Shown: piece after piece, positions 1 through 8,038 of the stretch | How positions within the stretch are numbered: position 1 is the first letter of the stretch | Layout of the letters: the number at the start of each line of letters is the position of its first letter | Assembly (NCBI RefSeq): GCF_900142655.1 | Contig: NZ_FRBQ01000010.1 | Coordinates: forward strand, 93,612-157,611 | Origin: Phytopseudomonas punonensis | GTDB taxonomy: Bacteria > Pseudomonadota > Gammaproteobacteria > Pseudomonadales > Pseudomonadaceae | Length of the DNA stretch: 64,000 nt | Reading direction: 5' to 3' | The notes under the pieces: generated by a model | What the model saw: the letters and a program-made list of their open reading frames with translations, nothing else | Database searches by the model: none | Told to the model about the DNA's origin: nothing | Made by a program: the position numbers and the translations under genes

Positions 1-39
1 ACCTTCGATGTCGAGATCATCGACGTGCAGGCGATCTGA
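1..39 (+). CDS. fkpB: FKBP-type peptidyl-prolyl isomerase, 3' end only
   Basis: Only the last 12 codons and the TGA are inside the window; they read TFDVEIIDVQAI. This matches the usual C-terminal strand of SlpA/FkpB-type FKBP isomerases, and fkpB directly precedes ispH in Pseudomonas. The call rests on this short tail plus the neighbour, so it is an inference. The enzyme speeds cis-trans isomerisation of prolyl bonds in the cytoplasm. Confidence 0.6.
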   Translation, partial: TFDVEIIDVQAI

Positions 40-82
40 CCGGGCGTCAGTCGCAGGCGGACATTACTCGTGAACGCGCTGT

Positions 83-116
83 CTATCCCATGAGCCCAGT
101 GCGGCTCGTGGGATAG
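83..116 (+). promoter_or_regulatory. Strong hairpin in the fkpB-ispH gap
   Basis: CTATCCCATGAGC (83-95) pairs with GCTCGTGGGATAG (104-116) around an 8-nt loop. The 13-bp stem has one G.T wobble. No T-tract follows, so it does not look like a simple terminator. It ends 34 nt before the ispH ATG and could be an mRNA processing or attenuation structure. The structure is seen directly; any role is inference. Confidence 0.5.
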
Positions 117-150
117 ACTCTCCACTCAAGCTTTCCGTGCCGAGCGTGCC

Positions 151-1095
151 ATGCAAATCAAACTCGCCAATCCCCGCGGTTTCTGCGCCGGTGTCGACCG
201 CGCCATCGAGATCGTCAACCGCGCCCTCGAGGTGTTCGGCCCGCCGATCTACGTGCGCCATGAAGTGGTACACAACAAGTTCGTGGTCGAAGACCTGCGT
301 TCGCGCGGGGCGATCTTCGTCGAAGAGCTCGACCAGGTGCCCGACGACGTGATCGTCATCTTCAGCGCCCACGGCGTGTCTCAGGCGGTGCGCAACGAAG
401 CCACCAACCGTGGCCTGAAAGTGTTCGACGCCACCTGCCCGCTGGTCACCAAGGTGCACCTGGAAGTGGTGCGCTACAGCCGCGATGGCCGCGAGTGCAT
501 CCTGATTGGCCACGAAGGCCATCCGGAAGTCGAAGGCACCATGGGCCAGTACGACGCCAGCAATGGCGGGGCGATCTACCTGGTCGAGGACGAAGAAGAC
601 GTCGCCACGCTGCAGGTACGCGATCCCGACAACCTGGCCTTCGTCACCCAGACCACATTGTCGATGGACGACACCAGCAAGGTCATCGATGCCTTGCGAG
701 CACGCTTCCCCAACATCGGCGGGCCGCGCAAGGACGACATCTGCTACGCCACCCAGAACCGTCAGGACGCAGTCAAACAACTGGCTGACGAGTGCGACGT
801 GCTGCTGGTGGTTGGCAGCCCGAACAGCTCCAACTCCAACCGCTTGCGCGAGCTGGCAGAGCGTATGGGCACGCCTGCATACCTGATCGATGGTGCCGAG
901 GATCTGAAGCGCGAGTGGTTCGATGGCGCCAAGGGCATCGGTATCACTGCCGGCGCTTCCGCGCCCGAAGTGCTGGTGCGCGGGGTGATCGACAGGCTGG
1001 GTGAGTGGGGTGCGAGTAACGTCCAGGAACTTGATGGCCGCCCGGAGAACGTGACCTTCTCCATGCCCAAGGAGCTACGGCTCAAGGCTGTCTAG
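151..1095 (+). CDS. ispH: 4-hydroxy-3-methylbut-2-enyl diphosphate reductase
   Basis: IspH (LytB) makes isopentenyl and dimethylallyl diphosphate from HMBPP in the last step of the MEP pathway, using a 4Fe-4S cluster in the cytoplasm. The 314-residue length is normal for the family. The three cluster cysteines are visible as C12 (GFCAGVDRA), C96 (DATCPLV) and C198 (DDICYATQNRQ). Substrate-pocket histidines H41, H74 and H124 and acid-base E126 (HPEVEGT) are also present. The ATG at 151 begins the conserved MQIKLANPRGFC sequence; the ribosome site is weak. It follows fkpB after about 110 bp holding a hairpin, and a terminator follows at 1114. Confidence 0.97.
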   Translation: MQIKLANPRGFCAGVDRAIEIVNRALEVFGPPIYVRHEVVHNKFVVEDLRSRGAIFVEELDQVPDDVIVIFSAHGVSQAVRNEATNRGLKVFDATCPLVTKVHLEVVRYSRDGRECILIGHEGHPEVEGTMGQYDASNGGAIYLVEDEEDVATLQVRDPDNLAFVTQTTLSMDDTSKVIDALRARFPNIGGPRKDDICYATQNRQDAVKQLADECDVLLVVGSPNSSNSNRLRELAERMGTPAYLIDGAEDLKREWFDGAKGIGITAGASAPEVLVRGVIDRLGEWGASNVQELDGRPENVTFSMPKELRLKAV

Positions 1096-1113
1096 GGTTA
1101 AGCGTTGTAAAAG

Positions 1114-1140
1114 AAGCCAGGGCAGTTGCCCTGGCTTTTT
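1114..1140 (+). terminator. Rho-independent terminator after ispH
   Basis: AAGCCAGGG and CCCTGGCTT form a 9-bp stem with a short loop, followed by a T-run, 18 bp after the ispH stop. Confidence 0.9.
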
Positions 1141-1281
1141 CATGTGCGCGTTAGCGTCGATCCAGGCGTATTGGCAGAGCACTCGTTACGTGAGCGAAAC
1201 GCACGGAAATGCAGATGATTTGCTCGCCGCCGTGCGCTGGGATCAGGCTATGATCAGCCATCAGAACCGGATTGCCGATCT

Positions 1282-2160
1282 ATGCCCGTCGACTTGCAAG
1301 CGCTCTATCCCAAACTGATCCACCTGATGCTGGACACGGTTTTTGTGGTCGATCCGGACAACCGCATTGTGTTCGTCAGCGATGCCTGCGAAACACTGCT
1401 CGGTTACCGCGCCGCCGAGCTCTGCGGCACGCTGATCACCGACTACATGCATCCGGATGATCTGGCCGCCACCAAGGCGTCGATCGTTCGGGTCATGAAT
1501 GGTCAGCCCCACTTCGACTTTCGCAATCGCTACATACGCAAGGATGGCAGCGTCGTTTACATCCTCTGGGCTGCCTTCTGGTCCGAAGAGGTCGGCGCGC
1601 GCATCGGCGTCGCGCGGGACGTGACGGCCCTTGCGCATGCGGAGGAGGAATTACGTTTCCTCGCCCACCACGATCCCCTGACCAAGCTGACCAATCGCGC
1701 GCTGTTTCGCGACCGCCTGGAAACAGCGTTGCGCGCCGCCCAACGCCGCACCAGTACGCTGGCTTTACTGTTTCTGGATATCAACGATTTCAAAGGGATC
1801 AACGATACCCACGGACATACGGCGGGTGATCAGGTGCTGTGCGAGGTGGCCCGGCGCCTGCAGGCCTGCGTACGGGAAACCGACACCGTGGCGCGCATGG
1901 GTGGTGACGAGTTCACCGTGCTGTTGACCGATATCGATACGCCGCAGGCCGTCGCTGAAAAGGTGGCGCAGATTCTCGCTGCTCTGAGCGAGCCGCTGGG
2001 CGCCGAGTTCGGCGCGCTGCGTATGCCGAGCTGCAGCATCGGCGTGGCGTGCTACCCCACCGACGGAGCGGACGCCGATGCATTGCTCGACCATGCAGAC
2101 GGACACATGTACCGGGTAAAGCGGGCGCGCCTGGCGCCGAGTGGCAGCCCGGTCGGCTAG
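1282..2160 (+). CDS. PAS-GGDEF diguanylate cyclase
   Basis: Likely makes cyclic di-GMP from two GTP. Residues about 10-115 form a PAS sensor (VFVVDPDNRIVFVS, then KDGSVVYILW), followed by a short linker and a GGDEF domain from about 125 (DPLTKLTNR). The active site GGDEF is intact at 207-211. An RxxD inhibitory site (R198-D201) sits exactly five residues before it, so product inhibition is expected. There is no membrane segment, so it is probably cytoplasmic, with the PAS ligand unknown. The gene stands alone between ispH and a dienelactone hydrolase; the ribosome site is weak. At 292 residues it is a compact single-PAS cyclase. Confidence 0.93.
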   Translation: MPVDLQALYPKLIHLMLDTVFVVDPDNRIVFVSDACETLLGYRAAELCGTLITDYMHPDDLAATKASIVRVMNGQPHFDFRNRYIRKDGSVVYILWAAFWSEEVGARIGVARDVTALAHAEEELRFLAHHDPLTKLTNRALFRDRLETALRAAQRRTSTLALLFLDINDFKGINDTHGHTAGDQVLCEVARRLQACVRETDTVARMGGDEFTVLLTDIDTPQAVAEKVAQILAALSEPLGAEFGALRMPSCSIGVACYPTDGADADALLDHADGHMYRVKRARLAPSGSPVG

Positions 2161-2288
2161 CTGCCGCGAAGCGTTGTTGTTCCTCAAGTCCGGGCACTCG
2201 CTTGCCATTCTGTTGACCAATACCTGACTTCGTCCATTTATGCCCGCATCGGCTGAAGCTGGCGGGAGCATCCAACCGGAGGATCAAC

Positions 2289-3029
2289 ATGGCTCACGAG
2301 CAAACAGTCATCACCACGCCAGACGGCCAATGCCCGGCCCACGTGTTCACGCCTGCTGACGGGCAGGGCGGCCCGGCGATCATCTTCTACATGGACGCCG
2401 TCGGCATCCGCCCAGGCGTGCTCGGCATGGCCGAGCGGCTGGCCGATGCCGGCTATGTGGTGCTGCTGCCGGATACCTACTACCGCTATGGCATCTACGG
2501 GCCGTTCGACCCCAAGGAAGTGTTCAAGGGTGATTTCCGCACCGTCGTCGGGCCGCTGATGGCAACCACCGGCAACGCCAAGGCTGCTGCGGACATCGAT
2601 GCTTATATCGCCTACCTCGATGGGCGCAGCGACGTGCACGGGGAGCGCATCGGTGCGGTGGGCTTCTGCATGGGCGGCGGCATGGCCATCGCCTCCGCTG
2701 GTGCACGACCGGAACGCTTCGCGGCGGTCGCCAGCTTCCATGGCGGCAACCTGGCGACCGATGCCGCCGACAGCCCACATCTTTCAGCATCCGCGCTGCA
2801 GGCCGAGCTGTATATCGCCGCCGCCGAGAACGACGGCAGCTACCCACCGGAAATGGCCGAGCGTTTCGAGAAGGCCCTGAGCGACGCTGGCGTGACCTTC
2901 AGCTCGGAAAACTACCCGGCACAGCATGGGTGGATGAAGCCGGACTTCCCGGTTTACGACGAAAAAGCGGCCGAGCATGGCTGGAAGCAGATGCTGGCGT
3001 TCTTTGGCCGTACCCTGACGCGGCGCTAA
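2289..3029 (+). CDS. Dienelactone hydrolase family protein
   Basis: An alpha/beta hydrolase of the DLH family, 246 residues, cytoplasmic. The cysteine nucleophile is C127 in GFCMGGG; D182 (AAENDGSYP) and H213 (AQHGW) fit the rest of the Cys-Asp-His triad. Family members open lactone rings such as dienelactone in chloroaromatic breakdown, but many have unknown substrates. No aromatic-degradation genes lie nearby, so a general carboxyl-ester hydrolase is the safer reading. GGAGG lies just ahead of the ATG at 2289. A shared terminator separates it from the convergent ppa gene. Confidence 0.9.
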   Translation: MAHEQTVITTPDGQCPAHVFTPADGQGGPAIIFYMDAVGIRPGVLGMAERLADAGYVVLLPDTYYRYGIYGPFDPKEVFKGDFRTVVGPLMATTGNAKAAADIDAYIAYLDGRSDVHGERIGAVGFCMGGGMAIASAGARPERFAAVASFHGGNLATDAADSPHLSASALQAELYIAAAENDGSYPPEMAERFEKALSDAGVTFSSENYPAQHGWMKPDFPVYDEKAAEHGWKQMLAFFGRTLTRR

Positions 3030-3040
3030 ACCGCAGGCAT

Positions 3041-3068
3041 AAAAAAGCCGGCTTGTGGCCGGCTTTTA
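3041..3068. terminator. Bidirectional terminator between DLH gene and ppa
   Basis: AAAAAAGCCGGC...GCCGGCTTTTA is a hairpin with A/T tracts on both sides, placed between two convergent stop codons, so it can serve both genes. Confidence 0.9.
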
Positions 3069-3083
3069 GGGGGTGGTCTCAGC

Positions 3084-3611
3084 TTATTTTTGGTAAGCCG
3101 CGACTGCCTTGTTAATCAGGTTGCGGGCCTCGTCGGCACCGGCCCAACCTTCAACCTTGACCCACTTGCCTTTCTCGAGATCTTTGTAATTCTCGAAGAA
3201 GTGCTTGATCTGCTCAATCAACAGCGGGGGCAGGTCGGTGTATTCCTGGACGTCTTTGTACAGCACGCTCAGTTTGTCGTGTGGTACGGCAACCAGCTTG
3301 GCGTCGCCGCCGGCTTCGTCGCTCATCAGCAGCACGCCAACCGGGCGAGCGCGAATCACCGAGCCTGGTGCGACCGGGTACGGAGTCACGACCAGCACGT
3401 CGAGGGGATCACCGTCGTCGGCTAGTGTGTGCGGGATGAAACCGTAGTTGGCCGGGTAGAACATCGGCGTGGCCATGAAACGGTCAACGAACAGGCAGTC
3501 GGTGTCGTGATCGATTTCGTATTTGATCGGCGCGTGGTTGGCCGGGATTTCGATAGCGACGTAGATGTCGTTCGGCAGGTCTTTACCAGCCGGAATCTTG
3601 CTGTAGCTCAT
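3084..3611 (-). CDS. ppa: Inorganic pyrophosphatase
   Basis: Soluble family I pyrophosphatase, 175 residues. It hydrolyses PPi to phosphate and pulls biosynthetic reactions forward in the cytoplasm. The Mg-binding signature D66-G-D-P-L-D71 is intact, followed by VLVVTPYPV. The start at 3611 gives the family's normal MSYSKIPAGKDLP opening; an upstream in-frame ATG at 3635 would add eight poorly conserved residues. A TATAAT -10 box lies 38 bp upstream at 3649-3654. The gene is convergent with the DLH gene and follows the MtfA-like gene on the same strand. Confidence 0.97.
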   Translation of the reverse strand: MSYSKIPAGKDLPNDIYVAIEIPANHAPIKYEIDHDTDCLFVDRFMATPMFYPANYGFIPHTLADDGDPLDVLVVTPYPVAPGSVIRARPVGVLLMSDEAGGDAKLVAVPHDKLSVLYKDVQEYTDLPPLLIEQIKHFFENYKDLEKGKWVKVEGWAGADEARNLINKAVAAYQK

Positions 3612-3648
3612 GGGTGACTCCCTGATGTGCGCCAAAAAAAGTGGCGCG

Positions 3649-3654
3649 ATTATA
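3649..3654 (-). promoter_or_regulatory. Probable ppa promoter -10 box
   Basis: The minus strand reads TATAAT, a perfect sigma-70 -10 hexamer, 38 bp before the ppa start. The -35 region 17 bp upstream (TGGCAA) is poor. It overlaps the stop region of the upstream gene. Confidence 0.5.
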
Positions 3655-4519
3655 GGTGGATTCCTGCGTCGTTGCCATTACAGCCATCTGGCGTATCGGC
3701 GGGCGCGGGTGTGGCTTGCTGATAGTCCGGGTGTTCGACCTGCAGGCGGCGCAAACGTGCCAATGGGTCTTGCCGATAGAACAGGCGCAATTGTTCGTAG
3801 ACGGCCGGGTAGGCCTCTTCGAGCAGGTCTGGCGCATTGAAGAAATACTCGCTGGTGACCGCAAAGAACTCGGCCGGGTTTTCCGCCGCATAAGGGTCGA
3901 TGGCGGTCTGCGCTTCTTCGTCAATGTCCAGCTCGGCGTTCATGCTGTCGAAGGCCTGCTGCATGGCGCTGGCCCACTGCGTCACGTCCATATTGCTGTG
4001 CAGCGGCGGCAGGCCGTTGGCATCGCCGCCGAGCATGTCCAGTTTGTGGGCCAGCTCGTGGATCACCAGGTTGTAGCCTTCCCAGCTGCCGCTGGCCTGT
4101 ACGCCTGGCCAGGCGAGAATCACCGGGCCTTGCTGCCAGGCTTCGCCGCTGTGTTCGCCGTCCCATTCGTGCTCGATGCCGCCGGAGTCGCGATGGCGTT
4201 GTGGGCTGACGAAGTCGTCGGGGTAGAGGATCACCTCATGGAACCCCTGGTACCAGTTCAGGTCGGCCAGGCCGAGCAACGGCAGTTCGGCGAGCGCGGC
4301 CAGAGCGAGGCGGTCGTCGCCGTCCAGTTCCAGGCCGGGCAGGGTGGTCAGGTGCTTGGCGTGCAGAAACAGCACGGCGCGCTCGCGCAGCAGCTGCTCT
4401 TCTTCGCTGCTCAGGCCATCGAGAATCGGCAGGCGCTGGCGCACCGTGGCCCAGCTGCTGGCGCTGACGGGGTGACGGGAGAGAATTCGACGACGGCGCC
4501 AGGCGCTAAACGACCACAT
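3650..4519 (-). CDS. mtfA: MtfA-like zinc-dependent peptidase
   Basis: A 289-residue member of the MtfA (DgsA anti-repressor) family. In E. coli MtfA is a cytosolic aminopeptidase that also binds the glucose regulator Mlc. The zinc-binding HELAH motif is at 154-158, within GYNLVIHELAHKLDMLGG. The family pattern WPGVQASG...SWEGYNLVIHE is intact. No signal peptide is seen; the basic N terminus (WRRRRILSR) is usual for the family. It lies just upstream of ppa on the same strand, about 38 bp apart. Whether the Pseudomonas protein has any link to sugar regulation cannot be told from the sequence. Confidence 0.88.
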   Translation of the reverse strand: MWSFSAWRRRRILSRHPVSASSWATVRQRLPILDGLSSEEEQLLRERAVLFLHAKHLTTLPGLELDGDDRLALAALAELPLLGLADLNWYQGFHEVILYPDDFVSPQRHRDSGGIEHEWDGEHSGEAWQQGPVILAWPGVQASGSWEGYNLVIHELAHKLDMLGGDANGLPPLHSNMDVTQWASAMQQAFDSMNAELDIDEEAQTAIDPYAAENPAEFFAVTSEYFFNAPDLLEEAYPAVYEQLRLFYRQDPLARLRRLQVEHPDYQQATPAPADTPDGCNGNDAGIHL

Positions 4520-4581
4520 GCAAACGGCTCGATTGAAAGACGCGTCACCTTAACAGCCCGGCCGCAGGCCGCAAGCGCTCA

Positions 4582-4751
4582 GAGCCTGTTCAAAGCCTCG
4601 CGAGCTAGAGCAATGCAAGGCCTAGGCGGCCCCGCAAAAACAGGCGAGGACGCGGAGTTTACGAGCTGTAAATGAGCAGTCCGACTGGGCTGGCATTCCA
4701 GCCTGTTTTCAACGCCGCAGTGCCGACGCGCAGCAGACTTTGAGCAGGTTC
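4582..4751. repeat. MITE-like dispersed repeat, copy A (170 bp)
   Basis: Begins GAGCCTGTTCAAAG and ends CTTTGAGCAGGTTC, so the ends are inverted repeats. It is flanked on both sides by TCA (4579-4581 and 4752-4754), which looks like a 3-bp target duplication. Nearly the same element occurs at 32773-32912. Copy A carries about 30 extra bases in two short internal blocks. It contains an inner inverted repeat (AAAACAGGC and GCCTGTTTT) and codes for nothing recognisable. Confidence 0.8.
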
Positions 4752-4758
4752 TCAGGAG

Positions 4759-5214
4759 TTACTCGCTATTGATGGGCAGCACGTAGTTCTTGAACTGATC
4801 GTCTTCGACGAAACCGATCGACTCATAAACCTTCTGCGCCACCTCGTTATCGCGGCTGGTCGCCACGCGCATGCGCACGGCCTGGGTTTGCTTGGCCATC
4901 TTCTTGGCGGTCTGCAGCAGGCGGTCGGCGACCAGCTGGCGGCGCGCATCCTCGGCCACATAGATGTCGTTGAGGATCCACACGCGCTTGAGCGACAGCG
5001 ACGAATAGCTCGGGTACAGCTGGCAGAAGCCCAGCAGCTTGTCATCGTCGTCGGCCAGGGCCAGGTAGATCACCGATTCGTCGCGCTTGAGGCGAGTTTC
5101 CAGAAACTTGCGCGATGAGTCGGGAAACGGCCGCTCTCCATAGAATTCGCGGTAGCGAACGAACAGCGGGGTGAGTAGATCCAAGTGCTCCAGGGTGGCT
5201 TGCACGATGCGCAT
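4759..5214 (-). CDS. GNAT family N-acetyltransferase
   Basis: A 151-residue acetyl-CoA-dependent transferase of the GNAT fold. The middle strands YLALADDDDKLLGFCQLYPS and WILNDIYVAEDARRQLVADRLL match motif A, the acetyl-CoA pyrophosphate-binding region (about 80-105). A typical motif B follows (NEVAQKVYESIGFVEDDQF). The acceptor substrate cannot be deduced. It is a single gene on the minus strand, with the MITE-like repeat directly downstream and mpl divergent upstream. Confidence 0.88.
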   Translation of the reverse strand: MRIVQATLEHLDLLTPLFVRYREFYGERPFPDSSRKFLETRLKRDESVIYLALADDDDKLLGFCQLYPSYSSLSLKRVWILNDIYVAEDARRQLVADRLLQTAKKMAKQTQAVRMRVATSRDNEVAQKVYESIGFVEDDQFKNYVLPINSE

Positions 5215-5456
5215 AGGCGAGGGCCTCGTTGGCTGTCGGGTGGAGACGGCAGGCGTTTCGATTAAAGTGCAGTTTTCGCCCTAAAGCCAGCGACGCAGAG
5301 CCTTTACTCGCTTAGCGAGCGGTTTTGCTAACGGCTGCGCAGCGCACGCGTTGCACGTCTTCAGGCAGGCTGGGAGCGAGGCGCCGCTGTGCTAATCTGC
5401 GGCCATATTTTCACGCGGCTCGCCTGGCCCCTGGCGCGCCTGTTCTCGAGGTTTTC

Positions 5457-6809
5457 ATGCATATCCACATTCTCGGCATCTGCGGCACTTTCATGGGCTC
5501 GCTCGCCGTGCTGGCCAAGGACCTGGGCCACCGCGTTACGGGCTCCGATGCCAACGTCTACCCGCCGATGAGCACCCAGCTCCAAGCCCAGGGTATCGAG
5601 CTGATGCAGGGCTACGACCCCGCGCACCTGCAGCCTGCACCCGATCTGGTGGTGGTTGGTAATGCCATGAGCCGCGGTAACCCGGCAGTGGAATATGTGC
5701 TCAATAAGGGACTGCCCTATGTATCCGGCCCGCAGTGGCTGGCCGATCATGTGCTGCAGGGCCGCTGGGTGATGGCTGTGGCCGGCACTCATGGCAAGAC
5801 CAGCAGCTCAAGCATGCTCGCCTGGGTGCTGGAGTACGCCGGCATGGCACCAGGTTTTCTGATCGGCGGCGTGCCGCAGAACTTCGGAATTTCCGCGCGT
5901 TTGGGCGACACGCCGTTCTTCGTGGTCGAGGCGGATGAGTACGACAGCGCGTTCTTCGACAAGCGCAGCAAGTTCGTCCACTACCGCCCGCGCACCGCCA
6001 TCCTCAACAACCTGGAATTCGATCACGCGGACATTTTTCCGGACCTGGCCGCCATCGAACGGCAGTTCCATCACCTGGTGCGGATCATCCCCAGTGAAGG
6101 CCTGGTCATCCACCCGGCCGGCGAAACAGCGTTGGTGCGAGTGATCCAGATGGGTTGCTGGACGCCGGTGCAGACCACCGGTGAAGGTGGCCAATGGCAG
6201 GCCCGCCTGCTCAGCGCCGACGGCTCTCGTTTCGAAGTGAGCTTCGACGGCAAGGTCGAAGGTTTGGTGGACTGGCAGCTGACCGGCCAGCATAACGTTG
6301 CCAACGCCCTGGCCGTGCTCGCGGCGGCGCGTCATGTTGGCGTGGTGCCGGCGCTGGGCATCGAGGCGCTGGGCACGTTCATCAACGCCAAGCGGCGCAT
6401 GGAAAAGGTTGCCGAGGTGAACGGCGTGACCGTCTATGACGATTTCGCCCACCACCCAACTGCCATCGCCACCACCCTCGACGGCCTGCGCAAGCGCGTC
6501 GGCGACGAGCAGATCATCGCGGTGATCGAGCCGCGCTCCAACTCCATGAAGCTCGGAGCTCACCGTGACGGCCTGGCCGAATCCGCCGTGCAGGCCGATG
6601 CGGTGTTCTGGTACGCACCGCCGAATCTGGGCTGGGACCTGGCGGCCACCGTTGCCGGGGCGACCAACCCGACCCAGGTATGCGATTCTCTGGAGGCCAT
6701 CATCGACGGCGTGAAGGCGCGGGTACGGCCTGGCACTCAAGTGGTGATCATGAGCAACGGCGGTTTCGGCGGCCTGCACGGCAAGCTGGCCAAGGCACTG
6801 GAGGACTGA
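5457..6809 (+). CDS. mpl: UDP-MurNAc:L-Ala-gamma-D-Glu-meso-DAP ligase
   Basis: Mpl re-attaches the murein tripeptide, recovered from cell-wall turnover, to UDP-N-acetylmuramate in an ATP-dependent cytoplasmic step. The 450-residue protein starts MHIHILGICGTFMGSLA, the conserved Mur-ligase Rossmann opening. The ATP loop GTHGKTSSS is at 110-118, followed by the central-domain pattern VVEADEYDSAFFDKRSKF. The ATG at 5457, with GAGG 8 bp upstream, is preferred over an upstream in-frame start, which would add 44 arginine-rich non-conserved residues. ubiX begins right after the stop, so the two are probably co-transcribed. Confidence 0.96.
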   Translation: MHIHILGICGTFMGSLAVLAKDLGHRVTGSDANVYPPMSTQLQAQGIELMQGYDPAHLQPAPDLVVVGNAMSRGNPAVEYVLNKGLPYVSGPQWLADHVLQGRWVMAVAGTHGKTSSSSMLAWVLEYAGMAPGFLIGGVPQNFGISARLGDTPFFVVEADEYDSAFFDKRSKFVHYRPRTAILNNLEFDHADIFPDLAAIERQFHHLVRIIPSEGLVIHPAGETALVRVIQMGCWTPVQTTGEGGQWQARLLSADGSRFEVSFDGKVEGLVDWQLTGQHNVANALAVLAAARHVGVVPALGIEALGTFINAKRRMEKVAEVNGVTVYDDFAHHPTAIATTLDGLRKRVGDEQIIAVIEPRSNSMKLGAHRDGLAESAVQADAVFWYAPPNLGWDLAATVAGATNPTQVCDSLEAIIDGVKARVRPGTQVVIMSNGGFGGLHGKLAKALED

Positions 6810-7442
6810 ATGTCAGGCCCTGAAAGAATCACCCTTGCTATGACCGGCGCCTCGGGCGCCCAGTACGGCCTGCGCCTGCTCGACTGCCTGGTGCGTGAGG
6901 ATCGGGAAGTGCACTTCCTGATTTCCAAGGCCGCGCAGCTGGTGATGGCTACCGAAACGGACGTCAGCCTGCCGGCCAAACCGCAGGCCATGCAGGCGTT
7001 TCTGACCGAGTACACCGGCGCCACCGACGGGCAGATTCGCGTCTACGGCAAGGAAGACTGGATGGCGCCGGTCGCCTCTGGCTCCGGTGCGCCGTCGGCC
7101 ATGGTGGTGGTGCCGTGCAGCACCGGCACGCTGTCATCGATTGCCACCGGTGCCTGCAACAACCTGATCGAGCGCGCCGCCGATGTTGCCCTCAAGGAGC
7201 GCCGCCAGCTGATTGTGGTGCCGCGCGAGGCGCCGTATTCGAGCATTCACCTGGAGCACATGCTCAAGCTCTCCAACCTGGGCGTGACCATCCTGCCGGC
7301 CTCACCGGGCTTCTATCACCAGCCACAGACCGTGGATGACCTGGTCGACTTCGTGGTCGCGCGCATCCTCAACTGCCTGAATATCCCTCAGGACATGCTG
7401 CCGCGCTGGGGCGAGCATCACCTCAACAGTGGCGATGAATAA
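6810..7442 (+). CDS. ubiX: Flavin prenyltransferase UbiX
   Basis: Makes prenylated FMN from FMN and dimethylallyl phosphate. That cofactor is needed by UbiD for decarboxylation in ubiquinone synthesis. The 210-residue protein shows the N-terminal flavin-binding MTGASGAQYGLRLLD, the PCSTGTLSSIATGACNNLIERAADV stretch and VPREAPYSSIHLEHM, all family hallmarks. It starts directly after the mpl stop and overlaps the next lipoprotein gene at its own stop, which implies one transcript. A link with ispH in this window (dimethylallyl supply) is metabolic only. Confidence 0.97.
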   Translation: MSGPERITLAMTGASGAQYGLRLLDCLVREDREVHFLISKAAQLVMATETDVSLPAKPQAMQAFLTEYTGATDGQIRVYGKEDWMAPVASGSGAPSAMVVVPCSTGTLSSIATGACNNLIERAADVALKERRQLIVVPREAPYSSIHLEHMLKLSNLGVTILPASPGFYHQPQTVDDLVDFVVARILNCLNIPQDMLPRWGEHHLNSGDE

Positions 7443-7728
7443 GCACGCTGGCTGGCTTCTGCTGCTCACCTGCCTGCACCTGGGCGGCTGCGCCACCGCA
7501 CGTACGCTGGATGCCAACAAGCCCGGCGCGCCGGTGGTGTATGCCGGCACGCGGCTGGATTGGTACGCGCTGCAGGACGGCTGCTGCCCGGTCGAGCGCT
7601 TTGGCGCCGAGGCGCCGCGTTACGCGGGCGTCGACCTGCCGGCCAGCGCCTTGCTCGATACCTTACTGTTACCGCTGTCGCTGGCCAAGGCGCTGGGGAT
7701 TGGCTTGCAGGTGAGTGGGGGCGGGTAG
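7435..7728 (+). CDS. YceK/YidQ-like small lipoprotein
   Basis: A small predicted lipoprotein of about 97 residues. The N terminus MNKHAGWLLLLTCLHLGGCATARTL contains a hydrophobic segment and a lipobox ending LGGC. The downstream pattern VYAGTRLDW...DLPASALLDTLLLPLSL resembles the YceK/YidQ family, whose role is unknown. The ATG at 7435 overlaps the ubiX stop (ATGAATAA); an in-frame GTG at 7429 is an alternative. It probably ends the mpl-ubiX transcript. Confidence 0.75.
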   Translation: MNKHAGWLLLLTCLHLGGCATARTLDANKPGAPVVYAGTRLDWYALQDGCCPVERFGAEAPRYAGVDLPASALLDTLLLPLSLAKALGIGLQVSGGG

Positions 7729-7810
7729 GGTAGTTTGGTCTGGCGCGCGTGGTTTTGATGGGCTAGCGCCTACGCGGCCCGACCCATCTTACGGTCTGAA
7801 GACTATTACC

Positions 7811-7880
7811 CTGTGGGAGCGGGCCATGCCCGCGAAAAGTCACGGGCATGGACTAGGCGTCCCCGCCCGTTCCCACAGGG
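7811..7880. repeat. REP palindrome pair
   Basis: CTGTGGGAGCGGGCCATGCC opens and CCCGTTCCCACAGGG closes the unit, the typical Pseudomonas REP core as an imperfect inverted pair. It is followed 26 bp later by the GTAGGGTGGA hairpin repeat, the same arrangement as at 11885-12044. Confidence 0.85.
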
Positions 7881-7906
7881 AGCCCGCATTATTCAATTGC
7901 AGTCTC

Positions 7907-7982
7907 GTAGGGTGGACAACGCTCTTTTTGTCCACCATTGCGATAGCAGTGCGGTGGACGGATGAAGCGTCGTCCACCGTAC
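7907..7982. repeat. GTAGGGTGGA-type hairpin repeat, copy 1
   Basis: A 76-bp unit opening GTAGGGTGGACAACGC and ending GTCCACCGTAC, with inner complementary GTGGAC/GTCCAC blocks. It closely matches 11969-12044 in length and sequence. It is non-coding. Apart from this unit and the REP, nothing gene-like is seen in 7729-8038. Confidence 0.8.
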
Positions 7983-8038
7983 CAAAGGCTGCTCTTGCAT
8001 TGGTTGCAGCCTCATTTATCTCGCCTAAAAAGAGATTC

